Below the pieces are notes generated by a model, which saw nothing but the letters and a program-made list of their open reading frames with translations, made no database searches and was not told the origin of the DNA. The position numbers were made by a program, and so were the translations under genes. This document shows positions 35,610 through 44,344 of a stretch of DNA of 64,000 nucleotides, one piece after another. Source of the stretch: CPC320 sp002336405. Its GTDB lineage: Bacteria > Pseudomonadota > Alphaproteobacteria > Rhodobacterales > Rhodobacteraceae. Every line of letters begins with the position of its first letter. The first letter of the stretch is position 1. The DNA is taken from assembly GCA_949372595.1 (NCBI GenBank), contig CASIAN010000001.1, forward strand, positions 20,642-84,641. Direction: 5' to 3'.

Positions 35610-35670
35610 TCTGGCCTTGCATCTGGGGTTTGGGCTGTGGCACCAAGTTGGAAAAGTTGACGAGGGACAG

Positions 35671-36261
35671 ATGAAACAACCCCGCGCATGGCAACGCATG
35701 CTGTCGGGTCGCCGGCTCGACCTGCTGGATCCGACCCCTTTGGATATCGAAATCGAAGACATTGCCCATGGGTTGGCGTTTGTGGCGCGCTGGAATGGCC
35801 AAACACAAGGCGATTTTGCCTATTCGGTGGCCGAGCATTCGCTGTTGGTCGAGATGATTTATCACCGGCTTTGCCCCAGTTCCCCTGTTAAATGGCGCCT
35901 TGCTGCGCTCTTGCACGACGCGCCAGAATACGTCATCGGTGATATGATTTCACCGGTCAAAGCCGCGATGGGTGCCGGTTATGGGGATCTGGATGAGCGG
36001 TTGACTGGGGCGATACATCTGCGCTTTGGATTGCCGGCAAAATTGCCTGTGGCAACAAAGCGACAGATCAAAAAGGCCGATAAAATCAGTGCTTGGATGG
36101 AAGCCACGCAGATTGCAGGATTTGCCACCGCCGAGGCAGACCAATTTTTTGGCAAACCCGACCCATCATTGATCGAGGGGCTTCGGATAGATCTGCGGCC
36201 GCCAAAACAGGTGCGCAAAGCCTATATTGATAGGCATCTCAGCTTGCTGGATCTGTTGTGA
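35671..36261 (+). CDS. HD-domain phosphohydrolase (YfbR-like)
   Basis: A 196-residue protein with HD metal-binding residues: His in YSVAEHSLLV, the pair in AALLHDAPEYVIGD, and Asp in KKADKISAWM. YfbR-type enzymes are 5'-deoxynucleotidases, although many relatives have unknown substrates. I choose ATG at 35671, with GAGGGA upstream, over a longer in-frame start within the methyltransferase gene. Confidence 0.82.
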   Translation: MKQPRAWQRMLSGRRLDLLDPTPLDIEIEDIAHGLAFVARWNGQTQGDFAYSVAEHSLLVEMIYHRLCPSSPVKWRLAALLHDAPEYVIGDMISPVKAAMGAGYGDLDERLTGAIHLRFGLPAKLPVATKRQIKKADKISAWMEATQIAGFATAEADQFFGKPDPSLIEGLRIDLRPPKQVRKAYIDRHLSLLDLL

Positions 36262-36508
36262 TATTCTTGACCGTCGGGATGGTCAATCTGCGTGACGTGA
36301 AAATTTAACGGTTTATGAAACAAAGGTACCGAAAATACCAGTATAACAGGGTATACCACTGCTTGTTAATTTAATCATTTTAAGTGTATTTTGCATTTTT
36401 ATGTTCCGATTCTGTGTTTGATTTTTTTATATCGACTGGAGCGTTCACCACTGCGGCTATAAAATTAACCCAGTACGACCAGAATTTATTTTTTACAAAG
36501 GTTGGATT
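36262..36508. promoter_or_regulatory. AT-rich upstream region of the TPR gene
   Basis: This gap is clearly AT-rich compared with flanking core genes and contains no recognised gene. It should hold the promoter of the TPR protein gene, but I see no convincing consensus pair. Confidence 0.35.
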
Positions 36509-38239
36509 ATGACTTCATCAGTTCAAAAAAGCCTTTCAAAAGCGGACAAATATTTGAAATCGGGAAATTTTGCTGCTGCAGGAATAGTCTATCAGCAAAT
36601 ACTCTCGAAATATCCAAAAAACAAAAAGGCGATTCAGGCTTATCAGCGGCTGAGGTCTGGTATGACATCTCAACCCTCCTCCCGCGATGAGGTGCCTACA
36701 GAAAAACTTCGCGAATTAGTAAATATTTATAAGATGGAGAAATATGAAGAGGTTTTATTGGAATCAGAAGAAATTATCAAAATATATCCAAGATCTACAA
36801 GGGTTTTGAATATTATTGGTGCTGCGAATTCGGCTCTTAAAAGATATGAAATTGCAATAGACACCTATCGGAAAGCACTGACAATAAGTCCAAAAAATGC
36901 TGAAGTTTATAATAATCTAGGAAATGCTTTCAGAAGAAAGGGAGATCCTGATGCAGCGATTCAAAACTATCAGTGGGCCTTGAAATTTGAACCTGATTAT
37001 GCAGAGCCCTACAATAATTTTGGGTTAGCTTTGGTGGATAAAAAGCAATTTGATGCTGCGATCAAATGCTATAGGAATTCACTAAAACTCAAACCTGGTT
37101 ATGCGGAAACTTATTTTAATATTGGCAGCGCCTTAGTTGAAAAAGGCGACTATGATTCAGCAATAAAGAATCTCCAGAAAGCACTGCAGATTATGCCAAA
37201 CCATCATAATGCCTGCAATAATATGGGCGCGGCACTCCGCGCAAAAGGCGAGTTGCAGGCGGCCATCAAGAGTTATGATAGTGCGATTAAAATCAATCCT
37301 AAAAATGTGGATGCGCGGTACAATAAATCGTTACTGTTGCTCAATCTTGAAAGTTTTAAAAAGGGTTGGCCCGCTTATGAATATCGTTGGAAGAAATCCA
37401 AGCTGGACTCTGTACCCACTTTATCTAGCAGGCCTAAATGGCACTTGGGGGATCAGGGTCGGGTCTTGGTTTGGGGTGAACAGGGTATCGGAGATGAGAT
37501 CATGTTTTCCTCTTTGATTCCCGATCTTCACGCGGCCTGCTCGCACCTCATTGTGAAGGCTGATAAACGCCTGATCCCGATTTTAAGTCGCTCATTCCCA
37601 AAAGATATTGAGTTTGTTGAAAATAGCGTACCGGTTGCCGAAGATGATTATGATGCCCATATCGCTATGGGGTCGCTGCCACTGCATTTTCGACCCAATA
37701 TCGAGAGTTTTAAAACAGCAGCGCAAGGCTATTTATCTGCAGATGGAAAAAGAGCTGCAGCTTTGCGGGACAGGCTTTTAAGTGATGGCTCGGAAATCCT
37801 GATTGGTCTTAGCTGGCATTCAACTTCTAAAATACGGGTTGCACAAAAACGCACGATTTCCCTTGGTCAGCTTACCCGCGCGTTTCAGGCCGAGAACGTC
37901 AAGTTCGTGAGCTTGCAATATGGCGATATGGACGATGAAATTAATCGGGTAAGGCAAGACCATGGGATCGACGTGGCACAAGTGGGACAGATCGATAATT
38001 TTCACGATATTGACGGCTTGGCCGCGCTGGTCACTGCCTGTGATCGCATTGTGTCGATTGATAATGTCACGGTTCATCTGGCAGGTGCGCTGGGCAAGGA
38101 AATGGATGCATTATTACCGCGCGTGAGCAATTGGCGCTGGGGCATTCACCCGAATAACAGTTATTGGTACAATTCGGTCCGGTTGCGCCGCCAAACAGAA
38201 CGTGAGGATTGGGCCGAAGTGTTGGCGCAGATATCTTAG
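36509..38239 (+). CDS. TPR protein with C-terminal glycosyltransferase-like domain
   Basis: A 576-residue protein. About seven tetratricopeptide repeats (residues 70-285, with repeats such as AEVYNNLGNAFRRKGDPDAAI and AETYFNIGSALVEKGDYDSAI) precede a region resembling GT-9/heptosyltransferase-like folds (VLVWGEQGIGDEIMFSSLI; IGLSWHS; DGLAALVTACDRIVSIDNVT). Such fusions are common in marine bacteria and are suspected sugar transferases acting on protein or cell-surface polymer. No signal peptide or membrane span is seen. The first half uses AT-rich codons (AAA, ATA, AGA) unlike its neighbours, suggesting transfer. The exact reaction is unknown. Confidence 0.75.
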   Translation: MTSSVQKSLSKADKYLKSGNFAAAGIVYQQILSKYPKNKKAIQAYQRLRSGMTSQPSSRDEVPTEKLRELVNIYKMEKYEEVLLESEEIIKIYPRSTRVLNIIGAANSALKRYEIAIDTYRKALTISPKNAEVYNNLGNAFRRKGDPDAAIQNYQWALKFEPDYAEPYNNFGLALVDKKQFDAAIKCYRNSLKLKPGYAETYFNIGSALVEKGDYDSAIKNLQKALQIMPNHHNACNNMGAALRAKGELQAAIKSYDSAIKINPKNVDARYNKSLLLLNLESFKKGWPAYEYRWKKSKLDSVPTLSSRPKWHLGDQGRVLVWGEQGIGDEIMFSSLIPDLHAACSHLIVKADKRLIPILSRSFPKDIEFVENSVPVAEDDYDAHIAMGSLPLHFRPNIESFKTAAQGYLSADGKRAAALRDRLLSDGSEILIGLSWHSTSKIRVAQKRTISLGQLTRAFQAENVKFVSLQYGDMDDEINRVRQDHGIDVAQVGQIDNFHDIDGLAALVTACDRIVSIDNVTVHLAGALGKEMDALLPRVSNWRWGIHPNNSYWYNSVRLRRQTEREDWAEVLAQIS

Positions 38240-38240
38240 T

Positions 38241-38777
38241 ATGGCTGTGATGTCGCCAAATATTCGGCCGGCTACTCGGCAAGATGGCCAAAGCCTGTGC
38301 GCATTATTGAACAAAATTATCGAAACTGGTGGGACAACGGCGCATGTCAATCCCTTCGATAGAGACCGATTGCTTCGTCATTATATCGCCCCGCCTTTCG
38401 CGATCAGTTGCTTGTGGCCCAGCACCCAGAGCACTGCGACCAGCTGATGGGGTTTCAAGCTTTGGAATGGGCTGATCCAAACTGGCAAGGGGTGGGTAAA
38501 CTGCCACAAAGCTGGGCCATCATTGCCAGCTTTGTGGCGCCAGACTGTCAGGGGCGCGGCATTGGCAAAGCGCTGTTTCAAGCAACCCGCCTGCGTGCGC
38601 AAATCGCTGGGGTCTGCAATATTGATGCGACAATCCGAGGCCGATAATCCCAGCGGTTTGCGCTATTATGCCAAATTGGGCTTTATCGAATATCAAAGGA
38701 TTGCAGATGTCGCACTTTCGAACGGTATGGTTGTAGACAAGGTTTGCACAGCGTTCTCGGTAGTAAAGCCATTTTGA
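38241..38777 (+). pseudogene. GNAT N-acetyltransferase, two compensating frameshifts
   Basis: Frame 1 from ATG 38241 gives IRPATRQDGQSLCALLNKI. Continuing homology (FRDQLLVAQHPEH; FVAPDCQGRGIGKALFQA, the acetyl-CoA loop) lies in another frame from about 38393 to 38640. The C-terminus (NPSGLRYYAKLGFIEYQ) is back in the first frame. Two single-base-scale shifts are needed, net zero. It resembles the intact acetyltransferase at 39085. It is either a dead copy or two sequencing errors. Between 38778 and 39084 I see nothing but AT-rich sequence. Confidence 0.7.
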
Positions 38778-39084
38778 CAGTCTATCGACCGTGCCGTCAG
38801 ACGTGTTCGCGCTCTATGGGGTGCCAAGCTGCTTTTGATCCCTTTTAAGGCACATCCACTGAAAACTGACACAAGTTGTAAAAGTCATTATATCCCCATT
38901 TAATTGTATTTTTTGTTCAAATACTGTCTACTCAGCCGTATGTCGCGATGGTATTTCTGCAACTGTTTGACAAAATTATGGGGCATATTTTGTTATTTGC
39001 TGTCGCAAACTCAAAATTTTGAAAGATCAAACAGTTCTATTATTTTGGTATGCTGCAAGCATGTATTCAATTTGAAAAAGATCT
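38778..39084. other. Gene-free AT-rich gap
   Basis: No coding frame of note, repeat or clear promoter is visible in these 307 bases between the two acetyltransferase genes. Confidence 0.5.
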
Positions 39085-39588
39085 ATGGGCCTTTACATTA
39101 CCAACCCAATACAAATACGCCCCGCCATTCTCCAAGACGCAGAGGGTATAAGCCGCGGTTTGGCCGCTATCATCGTGTCGTGGTACAGCGACCGCGCCTG
39201 TGATCCGGCCTATGTGACATCCCACCATATTGCGGCCGCAGATCAGCTGACCTGCACCGTTGCGCTGGACCCCCAAAGACACGGGATGGTGCTGGGGTTT
39301 CAATCGCTCAAGCTGGCACAGGCAAAAAACATCTATGGTGTCACCCCCGGTTGGGGCGTTATCGGGACCTATGTTGCACTTGATACCGGCAGGAAAGGTA
39401 TCGGTAAGCAGCTGTTTGACGCCACCTTTGCCTTTGCCCAACAGGCTGGTTTGTCAGACATAGATGCCACAATCGGCGCCGAGAATGCACAGGGTATTGC
39501 GTATTATGAGGCCATGGGCTTTCAAACCTACCGACGCTGGGAAACCTCAGTTTCCAAGCGTTTCACTGTTCGCTTGCAATCTGGCTGA
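39085..39588 (+). CDS. GNAT-family N-acetyltransferase
   Basis: A 167-residue GNAT protein. IRPAILQDAEGISRGL opens the fold. The acetyl-CoA pyrophosphate loop lies in VALDTGRKGIGKQLF and the C-terminal strand segment is GIAYYEAMGFQTYRRW. It transfers acetyl from acetyl-CoA to an amine of unknown identity. It is a paralogue of the broken gene 300 bp upstream: both share the DIDATI and YYxxxGF segments. Confidence 0.82.
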   Translation: MGLYITNPIQIRPAILQDAEGISRGLAAIIVSWYSDRACDPAYVTSHHIAAADQLTCTVALDPQRHGMVLGFQSLKLAQAKNIYGVTPGWGVIGTYVALDTGRKGIGKQLFDATFAFAQQAGLSDIDATIGAENAQGIAYYEAMGFQTYRRWETSVSKRFTVRLQSG

Positions 39589-39687
39589 TACCGACCCAGA
39601 ACGCGCTAAATCGCTTTGCCATCCATTGATCACCGGCCCATTGGCAAAATGCGTCCAGTGCAATACCCATCAGGGATCAATCAAGGT

Positions 39688-40065
39688 TCAACATCCAAAG
39701 CCTTTCTGTGATCTCAACGCGCATCTGTTGCCATCGGGATCGGAAAACTCGGCCGTTGTTCCCCAACTGTGGTCGATGAGCTCGACTTGCACCCCTTTGC
39801 GTCGAAGTGCGGTACATTCGGCCTGTACGTCATTGACGTTGAACCGAAATTTGGTTGGGCATGCGGCAACAGATTTTTTCCCTACCTGTGCGTGACCGTC
39901 GGGTTCAATCATTAAATAGACGTCTCCCAACGCAAAAGTTGTGATTTTCTCGCCGGGGCGGTTTATCTTAAACATGATATCCAAGCTTAAAATAGCACCG
40001 TAAAAATCAACGCATTCTTGGTATTTTTGGGTGTTTAGAATTATGCCCGCTTTGGTAAATTTCAT
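39688..40065 (-). CDS. VOC-family (glyoxalase/dioxygenase-fold) protein
   Basis: A 125-residue protein of two beta-alpha-beta-beta-beta units. It opens AGIILNTQKYQECVDFYGAIL, continues DVYLMIEPDG, and ends with GTTAEFSDPDGNRCAL, the typical VOC second-half motif with a metal-ligand-type position. Activity could be isomerase, dioxygenase or resistance-type binding; nothing decides. The ATG at 40065 has AGGTGG upstream. It is convergent with the acetyltransferase gene. Confidence 0.78.
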   Translation of the reverse strand: MKFTKAGIILNTQKYQECVDFYGAILSLDIMFKINRPGEKITTFALGDVYLMIEPDGHAQVGKKSVAACPTKFRFNVNDVQAECTALRRKGVQVELIDHSWGTTAEFSDPDGNRCALRSQKGFGC

Positions 40066-40092
40066 TGTCAATCCACCTGTGTAAAAGACCAT

Positions 40093-40627
40093 TTTGCAGG
40101 CTCAAGTGGGCTTTAGGTCAAGTCAAAAATTGCGAGAAGCTAGGAGTATAATTGCCCTATTCAGCGATCTGAGGTTGCAAATCAGCAGCACGGTGTCAGA
40201 CACCTTCTTGGGATTGTTATCTCTGACTGACCTTGACGATTTTGGCGCCACCAATCAGGCGCCGACCACTTTGGCACAGGCTGTTGCCTTGGCTTAGGAT
40301 CGCCCAAGTCAGTGGTTTTATCCCGGTCAGATTGTCTTTGGGCATATGTTTGCCACAAATTCTTAGAAAAGAACCCAGTCAGAGGGCTTTTAGACAAATT
40401 CTTGTGAAAAAGATCTAGATCTGATTGAGATACCTGGCTCGGCCTCGGTGGGCTTTTTTCGGTCTGATAGAGATGTGAGGTTCGGGTTGCCGTCAGAAGG
40501 CTCGTGGCAAAAATATTTAACATTTTTGGTCCTTATGCATATTTGAATGCTATATATCTCAGACCCTTTACCCATTCTTGCGACTGTGTAATAATTTCCT
40601 TATGTAAGTATAACTCACAGGTATCAG
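40093..40627. other. Gene-free stretch with inverted GGCGCC repeats
   Basis: I recognise no gene here. Two GGCGCC sites at about 40243 and 40258 face each other across a short spacer. A GC-rich segment followed by six T near 40452 could be a terminator for an unseen transcript. Confidence 0.35.
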
Positions 40628-41499
40628 ATGGGCTGGAGATCAATTCCCTCGCTGTGAGCCCTGCGCGCATTTGAAGCCATGGCGCGCTTAGGGGGGCTGT
40701 CCGCTGCAGCACGGGAGTTAAATGTGACCCATGCCGCGATCGCCCAGCACGTCAGGTATTTGGAAGATTTTCTAACGGTTAAGCTGGCTTACCGCGAAGG
40801 CCGCGGGATGCGTCTGACCCCCAGTGGAAGCGATTTGTCAAAAGCACTGCAGGACGGCTTTAAAGCCATTGCAGGCGGTATTCGCTCGGTAAAAGCCGAC
40901 CACGAGGCCCGGCCTTTGCAAATTACGCTGACACCCGGGTTTGCAGAAAATTGGTTGATGCCGCGCTTGGGCAGTTTTTGGGCCGAACACCCCGAGATTG
41001 GGCTGTCGTTGAACCCCTCGACCAAATCGGTTGATCTGGTGGCTGGGGACATCGATTTGGCCATCCGGTTTGGACAGGGCGTTTGGCCCGGCTTGTGGGC
41101 TGAAAAATTGGTGGGCGCGGGGTATTGTTGGTCAGTCAGATTTGATGGGAACGCTTGCAGTTAAAAGCCCCGAAGACCTGTTGTCGGCACCATGGCTTTT
41201 GCAGCGGCAAATTATGGAGCCCGAACATATCTTAAAACTGCAAGGGCTTGATCTGGCACAGTCGGCTATCACCCGTTTTGCCACAAATTCGCTGGTTTTG
41301 GCGGCTGCGCGTACCGGACTAGGCCTCACAATTCAGGCCGAATCACTTGTTGATACGGATATCTCCGAGGGCCGCTCGGTTTGTATAAAGCGCATCCATA
41401 GCAAACAGCACGGCTATTATCTTGTCAGACCCCAGACCCCAGACTGCGGGCACTGCAAAGCTGACAACCTTTATTGCCTGGCTGAAACGCAGCCTTTAA
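40628..41499 (+). pseudogene. LysR-family regulator (GcvA-like), broken
   Basis: From ATG 40628 the tenth codon is TGA. The helix-turn-helix follows in frame (AFEAMARLGGLSAAARELNV, then HAAIAQHVRYLE), then a substrate domain (TLTPGFAENWLMPRLGSFW; DIDLAIRFGQG). A frameshift near 41130 moves homology (LLQRQIMEPEH; FATNSLVLAAARTGLG; HGYYLVRPQTP) to another frame, and a second near 41450 yields the end FIAWLKRSL with a stop at 41497-41499. Three lesions make this a dead gene. Its end overlaps that of convergent regA by 4 bases. Confidence 0.8.
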
Positions 41500-42050
41500 C
41501 GCGGGCTGCGCTTGGCCAATATGCGTTGCAAGGTGCGGCGGTGCATGTTCAGCCGGCGTGCGGTTTCAGACACATTGCGATCGCACAACTCATAGACCCG
41601 CTGGATATGTTCCCAGCGCACGCGATCGGCGCTCATTGGGTTTTCTGGCGGCGGCGGCAGGTCGTCATCAGTGGCCAGAAGTGCATTCATAATATCGGTG
41701 GCATCAGCTGGTTTTGACAAATAGTCGGTGGCCCCAATTTTGACGGCGGCCACCGCGGTGGCAATCGCGCCGTATCCGGTCAACACCACGACTCGGCAAT
41801 CGGGGCGCTTTTCACGCAGCACTTCGACCACGTCCAGCCCATTCCCATCCGACAGTCGAAGGTCTATCACAGCATGCGCAGGCGGCCGCCCGGTGGCAAT
41901 TGCCTTGCCGGCCACGACGGTTTCAGCGGTCTCTACCTCGAAGCCCCGTTTTTCCATCGCTTTTGCCAAGCGGCGCAAAAAGAACTCATCATCATCCACC
42001 AACAAAAGGGTCTTATCAGGCCCTATCTCTTGAAGTTTTTTGTCCGCCAT
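41496..42050 (-). CDS. regA: Redox response regulator RegA/PrrA
   Basis: A 184-residue two-domain regulator. The receiver domain has the acidic pair in LLLVDDDEFF, the phospho-Asp in HAVIDLRLSDGNG, Thr in VVLTGYGA and Lys in YLSKPADA. A Fis-type helix-turn-helix ends it (NVSETARRLNMHRRTLQRIL). RegA controls photosynthesis, respiration, carbon and nitrogen genes in response to RegB. The ATG at 42050 is preferred, with GGAGAG upstream, over a TTG at 42065. Confidence 0.93.
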   Translation of the reverse strand: MADKKLQEIGPDKTLLLVDDDEFFLRRLAKAMEKRGFEVETAETVVAGKAIATGRPPAHAVIDLRLSDGNGLDVVEVLREKRPDCRVVVLTGYGAIATAVAAVKIGATDYLSKPADATDIMNALLATDDDLPPPPENPMSADRVRWEHIQRVYELCDRNVSETARRLNMHRRTLQRILAKRSPR

Positions 42051-42130
42051 CTGACTTCTCTCCAACGCTCTAAGGGGACTTCATGTCCACGCAGTTCAGA
42101 GCCAATTTCGGGGATGATAATAGTCTTAAT

Positions 42131-42751
42131 TCAAGCGTTGTCCACAAAACAACTGATACGATCGGCAACGGCCTCTGCGGGCAAGTCGCGGCGAAAAAAT
42201 TCTACAAAGCCGTGTTCTGGCAATACCAGATAGCTAAAGGTCGAGTGATCAACCAAATAATAATCATCTTCTGCGGCATGCGCCTTGAAATAGGTCTTAT
42301 AAGTTTTGGAGGCTGCTTTGACCTGTTCAGGGGTCCCGGTCAGGCCAATCATGCGCTCGTGCATATTCTCTGCAAATTCCCCGACAACTTGGGGTGTATC
42401 ACGGCGTGGATCAATGGAAATAAACACAGGTGTAACCAAGTGACCCCGGCTTTCCAACACATCCACCGCATCGACATTGCGCAGGGCATCCAGTGGACAG
42501 ATGTCAGGGCAGAATGTATAGCCGAAATAGATCAACGACGGTTTCGTAAAGACCTCTGCGCTGGTCACTGTCTGCCCATTGGAAGCCATTAACGTAAAAG
42601 GGCCCCCGATTTGGCTGGTTCCGCCGGCAATCGATGATGTGCGGCAGGATGCAAAGCGGTCGGCGCTGACCGGGCCAAAGCTGGTGTACCAAACCCCTGC
42701 AATCAGGGCGACACAGGCCGTGGTCGCGGCGGCAACAGAATAACGGAGCAT
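42131..42751 (-). CDS. senC: SCO1/SenC/PrrC copper chaperone
   Basis: A 206-residue SCO-family protein. An N-terminal membrane anchor (about 4-22) is followed by a thioredoxin-like fold with the copper-binding Cys pair in YTFCPDICP and the His in VDHSTF. It delivers copper to cytochrome c oxidase in the periplasm and may relay redox state to RegB. It is encoded between regA and divergent regB, as in Rhodobacter. ATG 42751 gives a sensible signal anchor; a longer in-frame start runs into regB. Confidence 0.9.
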   Translation of the reverse strand: MLRYSVAAATTACVALIAGVWYTSFGPVSADRFASCRTSSIAGGTSQIGGPFTLMASNGQTVTSAEVFTKPSLIYFGYTFCPDICPLDALRNVDAVDVLESRGHLVTPVFISIDPRRDTPQVVGEFAENMHERMIGLTGTPEQVKAASKTYKTYFKAHAAEDDYYLVDHSTFSYLVLPEHGFVEFFRRDLPAEAVADRISCFVDNA

Positions 42752-42842
42752 AACGTGTCTTTCTTTTTCAATGGAACATTGACAGACCAATAGGTGAGAC
42801 ATAGCAATTGCGCTGCAAGATACAAGCTGCACTGGATCAAAT

Positions 42843-44240
42843 ATGAGTGAACAGATACCCAGTCTTTTATCTGATCGAAACCGCAGCAACAGGATAAAAT
42901 TAAGAACTTTAATCCTGTTGCGCTGGGTGGCCGTGGTTGGTCAGCTCACGGCAATTTTGGTGTCGCTTCGGTTCTATGACCTCAAGCTAGAACTTGGCTT
43001 TTGCCTTTTGACGGTCGGCATCTCGGTGATTGCGAACCTGATTGCAATCTTTATTTTTCCGGAAAACAAGCGATTATCTGAGACAGAGAATCGAATGACG
43101 GTATTGTTCGATCTTTTGCAGCTGAGTGTTTTGCTTTATTTGACCGGTGGTTTGCACAACCCTTTTGCTATTTTGGTGATTGCGCCGGTGATCGTTTCGG
43201 CGACATCGATGAGCCTGCGATCTACGGTATTACTGGGGGCGCTGGCGGTGGTGATTATATCTGCACTGGCAAAGTATCATTTGGTTTTGCAGACTAATAA
43301 CGGCACAATTTTGCGGTTGCCTGACGTATTTGTGTTTGGAAACTGGGTGGCTTTGATCATCGCGTTGGTATTTGTGTCGGTGTATTCAAGGCGCATTACG
43401 GATGAGATTCATGCCATGTCAGACGCTTTGGCTGCCACCCAGATGGCCCTGTCACGTGAACAAAAATTGACCGACCTTGGTGGGGTGGTGGCGGCTGCTG
43501 CCCATGAATTGGGCACGCCACTTGCCACGATCAAACTTACCAGTGCAGAACTTATGGACGAGTTGGAAGACCGGCAAGATCTTTTGGAGGACGCTCAATT
43601 GATCCACCAACAGGCCGACCGGTGCCGGGATATCCTCCGTTCCATGGGGCGCGCCGGCAAGGATGACTTGCACATGCGTCAGGCCCCCTTGACCACGATG
43701 ATCAGTGACGCCGCCGACCCGCATCGTGGCCGCGGGAAACAAATATATATTGAAGAACATCCGCAGTTCGAAGAGCAATCTCATCCGCCTTCGATCCTGC
43801 GGCTGCCGGAGTTTATTCACGGCATGCGCAACCTTATCCAGAATGCGGTTGATTTTGCCGAAACCACGGTCTGGATAGAAGTCAGTTGGACGGAACAGCA
43901 GATTACTGTTTTGATTGTTGATGACGGAGAGGGTTTTCCACCCCAACTTATTGGCCGCATTGGCGATCCTTTTATGCCCCGGCGCCGGTCTGACAAACCT
44001 CTTGATAAACGCCCGGCATACGAAGGCATGGGGCTTGGTTTGTTTATTGCAAAAACACTACTTGAACGCACCGGTGCCGAGTTGAATTTTGCAAATGGCT
44101 CTAACCCTTTTTTGTCTGTGGCCGATGCCAATCATGGGCATGGTGCAATTGTTGAGGTGACTTGGCCACGCAGTAAGCTTGATGCCACGGTCAGTGGCAA
44201 TCGCATCCCACAGGGCCAGAATATGCCGATTGAGGTTTAA
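42843..44240 (+). CDS. regB: Redox sensor histidine kinase RegB/PrrB
   Basis: A 465-residue membrane kinase. About six spans lie in residues 20-190, including the quinone-binding-type segment GGLHNPFAILV. The H-box AAAHELGTPLATIKL carries the phospho-His. The redox-active Cys candidate lies in ADRCRDILRSMG. The ATPase domain has N, G1 and G2 boxes (MRNLIQNAVDFA; VDDGEGFP; GMGLGLFIAKTLL). It phosphorylates RegA when the quinone pool is reduced. It is transcribed away from senC-regA. Confidence 0.94.
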   Translation: MSEQIPSLLSDRNRSNRIKLRTLILLRWVAVVGQLTAILVSLRFYDLKLELGFCLLTVGISVIANLIAIFIFPENKRLSETENRMTVLFDLLQLSVLLYLTGGLHNPFAILVIAPVIVSATSMSLRSTVLLGALAVVIISALAKYHLVLQTNNGTILRLPDVFVFGNWVALIIALVFVSVYSRRITDEIHAMSDALAATQMALSREQKLTDLGGVVAAAAHELGTPLATIKLTSAELMDELEDRQDLLEDAQLIHQQADRCRDILRSMGRAGKDDLHMRQAPLTTMISDAADPHRGRGKQIYIEEHPQFEEQSHPPSILRLPEFIHGMRNLIQNAVDFAETTVWIEVSWTEQQITVLIVDDGEGFPPQLIGRIGDPFMPRRRSDKPLDKRPAYEGMGLGLFIAKTLLERTGAELNFANGSNPFLSVADANHGHGAIVEVTWPRSKLDATVSGNRIPQGQNMPIEV

Positions 44241-44344
44241 ATTCACGTGTTCTATTAATCTTTTATTAACCGATGTGGCACAGCCTTAGGCACTGGCATT
44301 CTGCCTTGGAACCTGACAGGTCGGATAGTGAATATGAGGTGAAC

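Noticed and set aside
36509..38239. Recent phage or plasmid origin of the TPR gene
   Set aside because: Apart from AT-rich codons there are no mobile-element genes or repeats directly around it.
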